A stretch of DNA of 64,000 nt from positions 726,059 to 790,058 of the forward strand of contig NZ_JAKKSL010000001.1 in NCBI RefSeq assembly GCF_022669015.1, given 5' to 3'. Under the pieces are notes generated by a model. It made no database searches. It was given only the letters and a program-made list of their open reading frames with translations, and was not told the DNA's origin. Source of the stretch: Colwellia maritima. Lineage in GTDB: Bacteria; Pseudomonadota; Gammaproteobacteria; Enterobacterales; Alteromonadaceae. Position 1 is the first letter of the stretch; each line of letters opens with the position of its first letter. Made by a program: the position numbers and the translations under genes. Positions 1-9,763 of this stretch are shown piece by piece.

Positions 1-852
1 CTATAGCACTTCATTGTGTTAATTCAACGTCAGAGAAAGCAGTCAGAAGTACACAAATTGTGATTCGCCAAGATGAATGGCAAGGCTATACATTAGACAA
101 TGATGCCTGGCAGTTTTTGTTGAATAGCCTTATTTTCTCAGGACAAAAGGAAGACGAGTCGGCAGAAGGAAGTACCACCACAATCAATGCCTATTCCAAC
201 TTACCTTTTGTTGATGATATTGCAAACGAAAATGGCATAACGGTTGTTAATGCAGAAGAAGAATTGCCTTTAGCATTATTTGCACAGCATAGCCAAAGTA
301 GTAGCTTCAACTTATTACAAGGTGAGTTTAAGATAAAAGAGCGTCGCTCAAAAAATCTCAGCAATTGGCTTTGGGCTGCCGGTTTTGCTGTCTGCGCGTT
401 ATTATTTAATGTTGGCTATAAAAGTGCCCAATTATGGCAGCTTTCAGCCCAAATAAGCGATGTAGAAACACACATTATTACCCGTTATAAAAAAGTTTTT
501 CCCAGTGCCAAAAAGGTACCTATTGGTATTGTTAAGTCGCAACTTAAAAGAAAATTAGCGCAAGTTGGCGGAACAAACGATCAAACTGGCTTTTTAACCA
601 TGTTGTCTCAAGTACAACCTGCTTTTGCGAAAGTTCCAAAGATTAAAACCTGAGTCGTTAAAATTTGATGGTAAACGTCAAGAACTTCGACTGCAAGCAA
701 TCGCCGATGACTACCAACATTTTGAGCGTTTTAAAAGTGCGCTTGTTGCTGAGAATTTAACGGTGCAACAAGGCGCACAAAATAATCAGGGTGATCAGGT
801 AACAGGGTCATTTAGTATTGTTAGCAAAACAAGTAGTAAGGAAGGTTCATAA
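1..852 (+). CDS. gspL: Type II secretion protein GspL (C-terminal part, frameshifted)
   Basis: GspL is the bitopic inner-membrane platform protein that links the cytoplasmic GspE ATPase to GspM. The reading frame is open from the left edge, so the N-terminal cytoplasmic part lies outside the window. The visible part has the family's 'NLLQGEFK' segment just before a single membrane helix (WLWAAGFAVCALLFNVGY), followed by a periplasmic ferredoxin-like region. The frame breaks near 635-645 (after 'FAKVPK') and continues in the next frame as 'LKPESLKFDGKRQELRLQ' to the stop at 850-852, which overlaps the gspM start by one base. The break looks like a one-base indel. Identity is supported by gspM and gspN directly downstream. 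Confidence 0.88.
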
Positions 853-1336
853 TGAACGTATCTTCAGTGAAAGCATGGTGGCATGGGCTTGCCATACGTG
901 AGCAACGACTCGTGCTTGCCATGGGTTCAGCAGTGGCAATATTTTTACTTTATAGTTTAGTATGGCAACCGCTAAATGAGAATTTAGCTGCAGCTAAAAA
1001 AATCTTGTGAACCGCCAAGCATTACTTACCTGGGTGGATGAAAATACCGCTCGCTATCAAAGTGCACAATTGTCTAGCGGTAAAAATCCAACAACGGGTA
1101 GTTTATCAAGTATCGTTAATCGCACGGCTAATCAGCAACAATTAACCATTACTCGTATGCAACCCCAAGGGGAGCTATTGCAAGTTTGGCTTGATAGTGT
1201 GCCTTTTACGCAGCTGCTTTTTTGGCTAGAGCACCTCGCAAATAAAGAAGGTTTGCAAGTGCAAGCAATTGATCTCACTAAAGGTGATCTTCAGGGTGAA
1301 GTTCGCGTTCGTCGTTTACAGTTAGCAAAACAGTAA
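852..1336 (+). CDS. gspM: Type II secretion protein GspM (frameshifted)
   Basis: GspM is a small inner-membrane protein that partners with GspL in the type II secretion platform. The start ATG overlaps the gspL stop (TAATG). The N-terminus reads 'MNVSSVKAWWHGLAIREQ', with a cytoplasmic 'W..L..REQ' segment typical of GspM, then one membrane helix near residues 22-40. The frame stops early at 1007-1009 in a run of A; adding one A gives 'AAKKNLVNRQALLTWVDEN' and rejoins the rest of the protein to 1336. The C-terminal ferredoxin-like domain ('FTQLLFWLEHLANKEGLQVQAIDL') is intact. The shift is probably a homopolymer error. Confidence 0.88.
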
Positions 1337-1370
1337 TTCTTCTAATCAACGTGTTAAGCAGAGATAATCA

Positions 1371-2136
1371 ATGAAAAACAAATTCGCCATGGGTGGTATT
1401 TTTTTAATCGCCTATTTGGTTTTTTTAATCGCCACATTACCAACAACATTCGTGTTAAATCAAGTTTCATTGCCCAACAATATTAAAAACTCGATTCAAT
1501 ATTCAGGCGTTAGCGGAAGCATTTGGCAAACAAACATTGCGCAAATGGCAATTAATGGTACACGTATTGAAAAAGTACATGCTGACTTAAGTTTTTGGTC
1601 GTTATTTAGTTTAGCACCCAAAATAGCCATTACGTTTGGCGATTCTTTTTCTGCCGGTCCAGAAGGCAAAGTTGAATTAGTGCTTTCGCAAGAAAAAGCC
1701 AAAGATAAAAGATCTTAGCTTGTTTATAAAAGCAAATGAAGTGGCACAACAGTTAACATTGCCGTTGCCTGTAACAGCACAGGGCGATGTGCAACTAACC
1801 GTGGTAAATGCTGATATTGATTTAAAAAATAATAATCAATGTATTTCTGTTAAAGGTGATATCAATTGGTCAAAAGCGGGTGTAGAGGCCTTTGACAAGA
1901 ATATAAAGCTTGATCAACTAAATGCCGAGATAGGTTGTGAAAATGGTGCATTGACAGTCAATATTTCACCAAATAATGACTTGGGTTTAACATTTACTGC
2001 CTATGTACGTCAGGGCGGTAAGGTGTCAGGCAATGGCTTTTTAAAACCAGGAGCCAAATTTCCGGCAGAACTGAACGACGCCTTACCGTTTTTAGGTAAA
2101 AAAGACAGCCAAGGGCGTTATCGTTTGGGTTTTTAG
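1371..2136 (+). CDS. gspN: Type II secretion protein GspN (frameshifted)
   Basis: GspN is the accessory, last-in-operon inner-membrane protein of many type II secretion systems. The N-terminus has one hydrophobic helix ('GGIFLIAYLVFLIATLP') followed by 'NIKNSIQYSGVSGSIWQ', a GspN-like segment, and a beta-rich periplasmic domain. The frame breaks at about 1705-1712: removing one A from an AAAAG stretch gives 'AKDKDLSLFIKANEVAQQ' and continues to the stop at 2136. C-terminal segments 'GVEAFDKNIKLDQLNAEIGC' and 'GNGFLKPGAKFP' fit the family. It follows gspM by 34 bases in the same orientation, so it is probably in the same operon. Confidence 0.85.
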
Positions 2137-2214
2137 ACTTAATTTTTCAGAACTTATTTCAGATATTCGCGCTTAGCAGTATGCGCGAATAAGTTTCACT
2201 TAATAGATTTCTAC

Positions 2215-4181
2215 CTATTTATTCTGACTTGCATACCGCCCATTTTCATAAGCTAAACTGCCCCACAAAACATGTGCTAAGGCGATTTCAGCGAGTTTAG
2301 TATCAAGCTTCACAGGGGTGAGTTTTTTATTTTTAAAATCGTAGGTAAAGTTTACTGCTGCCTTTTGTGGTTGCAATATCGTTACATCATTGCCCTTAAT
2401 ATAAGCGAAATTGTCGGCGTACTGCATCATTGCACGGCCTGGTACTGTAAAATCGTTAAGATCATGACCAAGCATTGGCGAGTGGTTAGTGATACCCATT
2501 AAAGATAATAGGGTTGGCGCTAAATCAATTTGGTCGGGTCACTCTCTCATCCAGTAAAGGGGAGTTTCCTGAATTAATTATAACCGCGGGAATATGGAAA
2601 TTTTTTATTGGTACTAAATCACTGCCCATTGCTCTGGCATCGTGATCAGCAACAACTAAAAAGATGGTGTCTTGCCAATAAGGTTGCTGTTTTGCTTTCT
2701 TGATGAATTTTCCTAAGGCATGGTCAGCATATTGAATTGCTTTATGACGCCTTTGTTCTTTATCATCATAGTAGGTTAGCTGTTCATTTGAATAAGTTAT
2801 CGGCGTAACCACATTCTCTGGAATTTCAAAAGGGTCATGATTGCTTGACGAAAATATTAAACTAAAAAAGGGTTTATTGCTCTGATGAAGCTTTGATAAT
2901 TCAATGTCAGCTTGATGAAATAAATCATCATCACATGCTCCCCATGACGCAATAAATTGAGGATCTTTAATATCTTTAAAATCAACAATATCAGTAAAAC
3001 CATTACCTAAGAAAAAACTTTTCATGTTATCAAAATGGCTTTCACCACCATAAATAAATTGTGTTGAATAGTTATTTTGTTTCAGCAAACTTGCGATGGT
3101 AAAAAAACCATGTTGTGATTTATCAAGTTTTACAACAGACCGGGTGGCGTCGGTGTAAAACCAGTAATTACAGCTTCAATTCCTCTTACCGAGCGTGTAC
3201 CTGTGGCATACATGTGTTTAAAAGCCCAGCCCTCACTATTTAATTTATCAAGCTCAGGCGTTAGTGGAAGCCCCCTAGTGATGAAACAAATTGTGCGCCC
3301 AAACTTTCTTCTAAAATAATGACTAAGTTTTTAGGTTTTCCTTGATAAATGGGCAACCGAGTCGTTACCGAAGGTAAGTCTTTATTGGTGAATGATTGTG
3401 TATTTATGTTGGCATTTTCTTGGATAAGACTAATAACTTTGTTGGTTGGCATTTTTCCATACAATTTCGCGGCATTTTTCTCATTACCAAATTGCTTATA
3501 CGCGTGTGCGACACTATAGATAGAGTTTAGGGTTAATGAATTGATGAGTGGATCAGTAGAAAAATAGACAAATGAAGGATTAATCGGTCTGTGCCCAACA
3601 GTACCTCTTGCACAAAGAAAAAGTACAACCAATAAAAGGATAGATGCCAATGATGAAGATAATGGTGACCGTGCGTAATTAACTTTGCTTAAGGGCACAA
3701 TTTTATCCACAATGCGCCAACCCAAATAGCTTGCCATAATGAGCAGTGAAAATACTGCTACGAGCGTTAATAAGTGCCCATTGACCAACATTTTTATTAC
3801 TTCACTTGGGTAGGCCAAATATTCAATGAATAATCTATTTGGTCTAAACCCATATTCCTTAATAAAAGGCGTGGCTAGCTCAAAAAACAGAACACAGATA
3901 AAACTAATAAAAAATACCCACCTTAAGCATTTAAGCCAAAATGCCCTATGTCTAGAAAGCATAAACCAAGGGTGAAATAGTGCAGGTAAAATAAGTAAGT
4001 ATCCGAGTGTACTTAAATCAATTCTAAGTCCATTAATGATTAGTGTTGCGATGGCGCTTAAATCAGTGAAACGCTCACCTTGCCATAGTACTAATCCTGC
4101 TCTTGATAGTAAAAGCATGGAAAGGAGTAACAGCGAGAAAAGTAAGAAGGGACGTAGTAAATTAAGTACAGAAGTAAGCAT
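2215..4181 (-). CDS. LTA synthase-like sulfatase-fold membrane transferase (three frameshifts)
   Basis: A member of COG1368, the lipoteichoic-acid-synthase/phosphoglycerol-transferase group of the alkaline phosphatase fold. About five N-terminal membrane helices (residues ~7-190) are followed by an extracytoplasmic catalytic domain. Metal-site motifs are visible: 'NLVIILEESLGAQFVSSLGG', 'MYATGTRSVRGIEAVITGF' (region of the nucleophile Thr) and 'LVVADHDARAMG'. The frame is broken at three places, near 3272 (CCCCC run), near 3135 and near 2525; repairing each by one base yields one continuous protein of about 650 residues. It is last in the eptA-dgkA group and has its own CTTAAG-N5-CTTAAG box 50 bases upstream of the start. 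By family it would use phosphatidylglycerol or phosphatidylethanolamine as donor and release diacylglycerol; the acceptor is unknown. Confidence 0.8.
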
Positions 4182-4230
4182 CGTTTTTCATATCACTAAT
4201 AAAACACGATGCTTACTTTAAGGTTCCAAG

Positions 4231-4247
4231 CTTAAGAAATGCTTAAG
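4231..4247 (-). promoter_or_regulatory. PmrA-box-like direct repeat upstream of the LTA synthase-like gene
   Basis: Two perfect CTTAAG hexamers are separated by five bases (AAATG). This matches the spacing and sequence of PmrA/BasR boxes (YTTAAK-N5-YTTAAK). It lies 50 bases upstream of the transferase start codon, in the short gap after dgkA. The local PmrA-like regulator is the obvious candidate to bind it. Because CTTAAG is self-complementary the site reads the same on both strands. Confidence 0.65.
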
Positions 4248-4276
4248 TTAAACTGAAATAAAACCAACAGGCTGAT

Positions 4277-4642
4277 TTAAAAAAGAATAATAATCCAAAT
4301 GCTACTAGCAATAATAAGACTGATTAACACGGCGGCAGAGCCTAAATCTTTAGCCAGTCCAGACAACGGATGTATCTCTAGACCGATTCGGTCAACAACG
4401 GCTTCAATAGCTGTATTGATTATTTCGGTAAAAATGACAAAGATGATGGCAAGTAACAAAATAACTTGCTCTTTAATACTAATGTTAAATAAAAATGTTA
4501 ATGGAATTGCTACTAATAACAGTATCACTTCTTGCCGAAAGGCCGACTCATTCTTATATAACCATAAAAATGCGCGTGAAGAATTTAATGTGGCTAAATA
4601 AACTCTTTTAATACCTTTGGGTTTGTTTTCATGGTCAAACAC
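4277..4642 (-). CDS. dgkA: Diacylglycerol kinase DgkA
   Basis: DgkA is a small trimeric inner-membrane kinase that turns diacylglycerol into phosphatidic acid. The 121-residue length is normal. Three membrane helices are predicted, and the signature 'EIINTAIEAVVDR' (residues ~73-85) plus 'HPLSGLAKDLGSAAVLISL' carry the conserved active-site Glu, Asn and Lys-Asp residues. The start overlaps the eptA stop by one base, so the two are translationally coupled. EptA transfers phosphoethanolamine from phosphatidylethanolamine and leaves diacylglycerol, so a coupled DgkA would recycle that by-product. An AT-rich gap of about 95 bases holding the next PmrA-like box follows. Confidence 0.95.
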   Translation of the reverse strand: MFDHENKPKGIKRVYLATLNSSRAFLWLYKNESAFRQEVILLLVAIPLTFLFNISIKEQVILLLAIIFVIFTEIINTAIEAVVDRIGLEIHPLSGLAKDLGSAAVLISLIIASSIWIIILF

Positions 4643-6327
4643 TATAATTTTGCCTCTTTTTGTGACGATGTATCTACTGTAGTACGTGCAATAGCACTTT
4701 GCGATTTACAATGAATGAAGGGGTCATTGTCACTAGTATATACCTTTGTTCTTACGGACATAACACTTAACATGGCATCGAAAACATTGTCGTGCGTGAG
4801 TGGTGAATCGGAGATGGTATTTAAACAATTAAGACTCAAATCTGTTTGTTGTGCATCAGACCAGTAAATCATGGGAACATGAGTTTGCTCTTTTGGGGCA
4901 AAAGCGTAAGGTAATCCATGTAAATACGCACCACTTTCACCGAGTGATTCTCCATGATCAGAAATATAAAGTAATGATGTTTCTATGTTTTCTTTATCTG
5001 CCAATCGATCTAACTGATTGATGATCTTTGATAAGACAAAGTCAGTGTAGGCAATAGTATTGTCGTAGCTATTAACAAGCTGTTCTTCAGTACAATTTTG
5101 AATATCACTTCGGCAATCTGGCGTGAAAAGTATGTGATCACTAGGGTATCGTTTGAAATAGGTAGGCCCGTGAGATCCAATCATGTGCAGCACAATCAAG
5201 GTGTTCTCACTTGATAATTGATTTAATTTAATACTCAATGGTGATAGCAGAGCTTCATCGAAGCAATACTCACCATCACATAACGGATTGGTTTTATTCG
5301 GCGCTATCTTTTCTGTTTTTACGCGACTGCAAACGCCTTTGCAGCTCCCGTTATTGTTACTAATCCAGAGTACATCAGCACCGGCTAAATGAATTAGGTC
5401 AACGACATTTTGTTGCGCTGTGGCGGTACGTTTATCGTAATGTTGTTTATCTAAACGTGAAAACATACAAGGTACTGAAACAGCGGTTGCAGTACCACAG
5501 GAACTCATTTGTGAGAAAGATACTACGCCCAGTTTTTCTGTAAATTGGTTGGTAGGTTTTTCATAACCATTAAGCGAGAAGTTCTGGGCACGTGCCGTTT
5601 CGCCTAATACCATCACAGTGACGTGTTTTTTCGTACTCTCCCGCTCAATGGAGGGTGCAGTGTCGAGTATTTTAAATTCTAACGGTGAATAAAAATATTG
5701 TTTTTTAACAAATTTTGCCGAAGCGTCAACCATTTTATAGGGGGTGATATAGTTAATAAGTTGCTTATTATTTCTACCGACAGAGGCATAATTTGAATAA
5801 AAAAAGATAGCAATTAAAAGTACCGTACTAATACATACACCAAATAATTTTATTCGACTCCATACTTCTTGATAGAAAGGTTTGTAATTTATACGTACCA
5901 AATAAATCAATAAAGCGGGGATGACACCTGTAATAAAAATAAATGAAATCGCGTACAGGTTTACATAAGACATCAATTCAGCAGAATCTGTTTCTATGGT
6001 GTTTTGAACCATGGTGTAATCAAAAATAGTACCGTAATTAAGGGTGCTATAAAAGATTAAAGATGAACTAAGTATCGTTAGTATTAACAGGGGTTTTATT
6101 ATTAACTTAAACGCTAAAACCCCTTGTATAATTATACTCAATGACAGTAAAAAAATAGGTAACGAGAGTAGAAACAATACATTGTAGTCTTGCAATGCTG
6201 TAACAGCAGTCACAGCTTTATTTAAAAAGGGGCCATTTAAAACAAATACAATATAACTACAGGTAAGTAGTAATAATTGGTTTGTAGTTAAAGAACGGTG
6301 TTTAAAATATAAAATAAATGCTTTCAC
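4642..6327 (-). CDS. eptA: Lipid A phosphoethanolamine transferase, EptA family
   Basis: EptA/PmrC/MCR-family enzyme that moves phosphoethanolamine from phosphatidylethanolamine to lipid A phosphate, lowering surface charge and polymyxin binding. Five N-terminal membrane helices (residues ~15-180) precede a periplasmic domain. The catalytic 'LGETARAQNFSLNGYEKP' is present with nucleophile Thr244, as are 'MSSCGTATAVSVPCMFSR', 'HMIGSHGPTYFKRYP' and 'LYISDHGESLGE' for zinc binding. Cys pairs consistent with periplasmic disulfides are visible. The 561-residue length is normal and the frame is intact. It sits downstream of a two-component system and one base overlaps dgkA. A PmrA-like box lies about 103 bases upstream. 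Confidence 0.93.
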   Translation of the reverse strand: MKAFILYFKHRSLTTNQLLLLTCSYIVFVLNGPFLNKAVTAVTALQDYNVLFLLSLPIFLLSLSIIIQGVLAFKLIIKPLLILTILSSSLIFYSTLNYGTIFDYTMVQNTIETDSAELMSYVNLYAISFIFITGVIPALLIYLVRINYKPFYQEVWSRIKLFGVCISTVLLIAIFFYSNYASVGRNNKQLINYITPYKMVDASAKFVKKQYFYSPLEFKILDTAPSIERESTKKHVTVMVLGETARAQNFSLNGYEKPTNQFTEKLGVVSFSQMSSCGTATAVSVPCMFSRLDKQHYDKRTATAQQNVVDLIHLAGADVLWISNNNGSCKGVCSRVKTEKIAPNKTNPLCDGEYCFDEALLSPLSIKLNQLSSENTLIVLHMIGSHGPTYFKRYPSDHILFTPDCRSDIQNCTEEQLVNSYDNTIAYTDFVLSKIINQLDRLADKENIETSLLYISDHGESLGESGAYLHGLPYAFAPKEQTHVPMIYWSDAQQTDLSLNCLNTISDSPLTHDNVFDAMLSVMSVRTKVYTSDNDPFIHCKSQSAIARTTVDTSSQKEAKL

Positions 6328-6429
6328 TATATTAACCTTCTACATTTACCTGACGAGTAGTAAGCTTGCAATTAGCCCTGATCATCAAGGAGTGGAATAA
6401 CGACTACGAAGATATAGTAAAGAAGAAAG

Positions 6430-6446
6430 CTTAAGTTAAGCTTAGG
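6430..6446 (-). promoter_or_regulatory. PmrA-box-like direct repeat upstream of eptA
   Basis: CTTAAG, five bases (TTAAG), then CTTAGG on the plus strand; on the minus strand CCTAAG-N5-CTTAAG. It sits between the sensor kinase and eptA, roughly 100 bases before the eptA start. It matches the PmrA/BasR half-site pattern and the exact arrangement seen ahead of the LTA synthase-like gene, so both transferases are probably controlled by the same regulator. Confidence 0.6.
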
Positions 6447-6563
6447 AGAAACTGATAATCACCTAAAATTAAACTGAGGGTGATGTAAGTGTTCGGTTTA
6501 CTTAAATTTTTGCTTCACTTAATAAAATTGATATAAGGCTAAGTTAGAGATTTTTAACAGATT

Positions 6564-7993
6564 CTATAATATGATAGTGAAAATTATACGCTTATTTTCT
6601 TCGGTTTTTACCGATAAATCTGCGTTAATATTATCACAATATGATTTCACGATGGATAAGCCTAACCCATACCTTTCAGTAGATGTTCTAGCAGAATCTT
6701 TTTGCCATAAAGGCTCAAAAAAAGAGCTAAATCTTCTTCTGAGTAAGTAATATTACTAATGTTTGAAATGCTTATTATGACTTGCTCAGTCGTTAAAGAA
6801 GGTTCAATGGTAATATTAATGGGAGTTGAATTAGGGCTGTAGAAAATTGCATTATTGATTAAATTTTTCAGTATGGTTGTTAAAGCAAATTCATTTGTTT
6901 TAATGGTGGGACATTGTGTATTTGATTGAACAATTATTTCTCTATTTATCTTATTTTCTATGGCAATAGTGGACTCAATTAATGTTGAAAGGTCAATTTT
7001 TTCTATCTTTATGTCAGCCTTACTGGTACTTTTTTGCAGTAAAAGTATGCTGTTCACAATATTTTTTAAGCGTTTGGTAATAGCGAGTACATCTTCTTTA
7101 AAATGCTCGGTTAATTGCTTTTCGTGGGGAAATTTTATGGCGACTTCGCTTAAATTAAGTAACTCTGTTATGGGGGTTTTTAACTCGTGCGCAATATCAG
7201 AAGTAATACGTTGTTCTCGTGAATACAATTTTTTATTTTCACTGATAAAACGGTTAATACCCTCGGCTATAGCCATCAGTTCTTCAGGTAATTTAGTGGT
7301 AGAGAGGGCGCTAACATCTGAATTTAAATTAATCTTTTTAAGTTCACTATTTAGAATGTCTAATGGTATCAAACCACGTTCAACCACATTAAAAACAATG
7401 ATTCGTACTGCAAAAACCGCAATAACTGACGTAAATATAAAAATAATATCAACAAACCAGAGTACTTGATTCAAGCCTTCTTTACTTAAGGCATAGGCTA
7501 ATCCCATTAGTTCTTGTGCTTTTACAAAATTTACAAGTTTGTCGCCTTGTTCTTCTCTTATATCTGTATGGATTTGAGGTTTGAATTTTGTAAAATACAT
7601 TCTCCCTGAGCGTCCGTCAGGTAAGGTAATATCCGTTATCGAATGTTCATTCAAACTGACATCTGATCTTGGGAGTGTATGGTTTTCAAAAAGGTTAAGA
7701 GTTTTTGAACGTTCAAAGGTGTTATTGCCATGCCATAGTTGGAAATATTCAGGATCATTTTTACCAGAAAATTCAGGCATAAACTCGTCTGAAAAAGCAA
7801 ACTCCACACCATCAGCATTTTCACTAATTAAAGTTTCGAGTAAACCTGACTTATTTATCATGGCGCGATCAAATTCATTGCTGATCCAAGTATCAACGCT
7901 GATATCAATCATAAAAAATAGCGAAACGAGCAGTATCGACATAGATATTGAGATATATCGACTAAGCTTTTTCTTAATCGAGTTCATTATCAA
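6564..7993 (-). CDS. Sensor histidine kinase, PmrB/QseC-like (frameshifted)
   Basis: Membrane sensor of an OmpR-type two-component system. An N-terminal helix (~residues 10-30), a periplasmic region of about 140 residues, a second helix and a linker precede the H box 'TSDIAHELKTPITELL' (His near 268) and N box 'LKNLINNAIFYSPNS'. The frame leaves the family after 'SEEDLALF', in a run of seven A (plus strand, ~6717-6723). With one more A the protein continues as 'FEPLWQKDSARTSTERYG' and 'LGLSIVKSYCDNINADL', which supplies the missing G box, and stops at 6564-6566. The start overlaps the response regulator by four bases. Gene order with eptA suggests sensing of envelope stress, cationic peptides or metals; the ligand is not visible. 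Confidence 0.85.
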
Positions 7994-8661
7994 TTCTCAA
8001 CATAATAACCGAAACCACGTTTTGTTCTTATGGGTAAATCAAATCCAATATCTCTTACTTTTTTTCTCGCTGTTGAAAGGTGTGCTTCAATTGAATTTTT
8101 TGCTACTGCATCATATTGACCCGCCAAGTATTCACTTAGTTTCTCTGGTGAGACAACCTTGCCTTGATTGGTAAATAAGCATTCAACTAACTTATATTCA
8201 TTCGGTGTTAAATTTGCATCAACACCCTTGCATTGCAATTGTTTTAAATGCAGGTCTAACGAAAACTGGCCAATAATGACTTTACTATCACTGATGTTTA
8301 AAGTGCCTCTGCGCATTAAACACAGCAAGCGCACATGGAGTTCATCAAATGAAAAAGGCTTGGTTAAATAGTCATCAGCACCATTAAGTAAACCCTGTAC
8401 CTTATCTTCGGTAAGATCACGTGCAGACAAAATTAATACACGAATATCTTTATTCGCTTTTCTGATGGCTTTCAATATTGCGGTACCATCAACAGAAGGT
8501 AACATTAAATCAAGAATCAGTAAGGAGTAATCACCGGCTAAAACCATACTCAATCCTTCAGAGCCGTCACCTGTGTCATCGACAGTAAAACCAAGGTTTG
8601 ACAAACCAATGTTCAAACTTCTTCTAAGCGAAGTTGAATCTTCTATAATTAATATTTTCAA
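7990..8661 (-). CDS. OmpR-family response regulator, PmrA/QseB-like
   Basis: Two-domain response regulator of 223 residues. The receiver has the acidic pair 'IIEDS', phospho-acceptor Asp51 in 'LLILDLMLPSVDGT', Thr/Ser in 'VLILSARD' and Lys in 'DDYLTKPFSFDEL'. The C-terminal winged helix contains 'LTPNEYKLVECLFTNQGKVV' and ends with 'IRTKRGFGYYVEN', typical of the PmrA/QseB branch. It is first in the operon, overlaps the kinase by four bases, and probably acts on the CTTAAG-N5-CTTARG boxes ahead of eptA and the LTA synthase-like gene. Functional assignment to PmrA rests on context. Confidence 0.9.
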   Translation of the reverse strand: MKILIIEDSTSLRRSLNIGLSNLGFTVDDTGDGSEGLSMVLAGDYSLLILDLMLPSVDGTAILKAIRKANKDIRVLILSARDLTEDKVQGLLNGADDYLTKPFSFDELHVRLLCLMRRGTLNISDSKVIIGQFSLDLHLKQLQCKGVDANLTPNEYKLVECLFTNQGKVVSPEKLSEYLAGQYDAVAKNSIEAHLSTARKKVRDIGFDLPIRTKRGFGYYVEN

Positions 8662-8691
8662 CGTGAAATCACCATGGCGAATATTAAGTTA

Positions 8692-8707
8692 CCTCAACTC
8701 GGGTTAA
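8692..8707 (-). repeat. TTAACCCGAGTT-type motif, copy 1
   Basis: On the minus strand this reads TTAACCCGAGTTGAGG(T), about 35 bases upstream of the response regulator start. Sixteen of 17 bases match copy 2 at 8901-8917 in opposite orientation. It could be an operator of the two-component operon or a dispersed repeat. Confidence 0.5.
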
Positions 8708-8900
8708 GCAAAGCTACTCAGCAAGCTATTTTTTCGCCTATCTACGTTGATTTTGTTGCCAATAGCCGGCTATTGGATCACCAAATCCGCCTTGATATAC
8801 ACAAAACTATCAATACTGAGAAATAAAAATTAGCTTCTTAAACAGTGAAGCATCTCAACCTATTAAAAATTAATACTTAATGTAATTAATTTAACATTCA

Positions 8901-8920
8901 TTAACCCGAGTTCAGGTTAA
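8901..8920 (+). repeat. TTAACCCGAGTT-type motif, copy 2
   Basis: TTAACCCGAGTTCAGGTTAA is an imperfect palindrome. It resembles copy 1 and a perfect palindrome at the pyrE stop (31472-31489), so the motif recurs in unrelated places in the window. Confidence 0.5.
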
Positions 8921-9165
8921 GTAAATAACATAGCAAATTTAACTTAAGATATGCTGATTTTTCATTGAAATTATGATGATTTTTTTAAATGAATGACTAT
9001 CTCGTAATATTTAGTGTAGGAATAAAAATTTTATAGCGAAAAAACCTGTGGTTCAATTGTAGTTAGGGTAGGTTTGAATTTAAAATTAACGGGAGGTTAG
9101 TTTTCTAGAATAAATCGATTTCAAACAATACTATCTCAAACAACACCTTTAGATAATGTAAGCAC

Positions 9166-9192
9166 TATATAGTGTATATAGTGTATATAGTG
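9166..9192. repeat. Three perfect tandem copies of TATATAGTG
   Basis: The 9-mer TATATAGTG is repeated three times without a break. The array is framed by an 11-base inverted repeat (AGCACTATATA at 9161 and TATATAGTGCT ending at 9194). It lies 55 bases beyond the lipoprotein stop codon, so it may act as a transcript-end hairpin or a protein-binding array. Confidence 0.7.
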
Positions 9193-9248
9193 CTTTATGA
9201 TTGTGCGTTATTTTTTACTTATGATAGATGTAAATTTCAGGTGAACCC

Positions 9249-9611
9249 TTAACAGTCAGGATCTGCAACATCTAATTTTTCTTTAGCCTTTTCACAGGCG
9301 TCTTCGATAACATCTCCGGCGTCAGCTGCTATTTCTTTTGCTTTTTCGGTAGCACCTTTAGCTGCTTCTTTAACCTTATCACTCGCATCGCTAGCCATTT
9401 CTTTTGCTTTTTCGCTAGCATCTATAGCGGCTTCTTTAGCTTGTGCACCAACATCTTTAGCTTTATCGCCCAAATCTTTTGCGACATCTTTAGTTTTTGA
9501 AATTGCCTCGTCAACTTTTTCGCCAGTTGTTGTTGGTTTATCATCGCTACAGGCACCTAGACTTAGTATTGCAGTAAGTGTTAAAGCCATGAATGAAATT
9601 TTCTTGATCAT
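9249..9611 (-). CDS. Small amphipathic-repeat lipoprotein
   Basis: A 120-residue lipoprotein with signal peptide and lipobox 'LSLGAC' (lipidated Cys21). The mature part is almost entirely Ala/Lys/Glu/Asp with 11-residue-like repeats such as 'KAKEAAIDASEKAKEMASDA', resembling LEA-type or YtxH/apolipoprotein-like amphipathic helices. Two further cysteines near the C-terminus ('EDACEKAKEKLDVADPDC') could form a disulfide. It is a single gene facing away from lexA. Proteins of this kind are often linked to envelope or desiccation/osmotic stress, but no function can be shown from sequence. Low-complexity composition makes homology assignment weak. Confidence 0.75.
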   Translation of the reverse strand: MIKKISFMALTLTAILSLGACSDDKPTTTGEKVDEAISKTKDVAKDLGDKAKDVGAQAKEAAIDASEKAKEMASDASDKVKEAAKGATEKAKEIAADAGDVIEDACEKAKEKLDVADPDC

Positions 9612-9763
9612 ATTATTTTCCTTGTAATGTGTTAATGCATAACAATATAACTAATCAGGCAACAAAGATATAAAGATATTATTTGCAAGGACTACTAAAT
9701 ACTACATTTTAGGAAGTATTGGTATGCGTAATATAGCACTAAAGCCTTGTGTTTATTTGATAG

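Larger units (their letters stand above)
8662..9248. other. Intergenic region between the response regulator and the lipoprotein gene
   Basis: No credible gene is seen in these 587 bases. It must hold the promoter of the leftward regulator operon. It contains two copies of a TTAACCCGAGTT-type motif in opposite orientation about 200 bases apart, a lone CTTAAG at 8943-8948, and a triple tandem 9-mer near 9166 close to the 3' end of the lipoprotein gene. Confidence 0.7.

Noticed and set aside
7581..8174. 197-codon plus-strand ORF opposite the kinase/regulator junction
   Set aside because: Pure antisense of two well-supported genes; its sequence has no family features.
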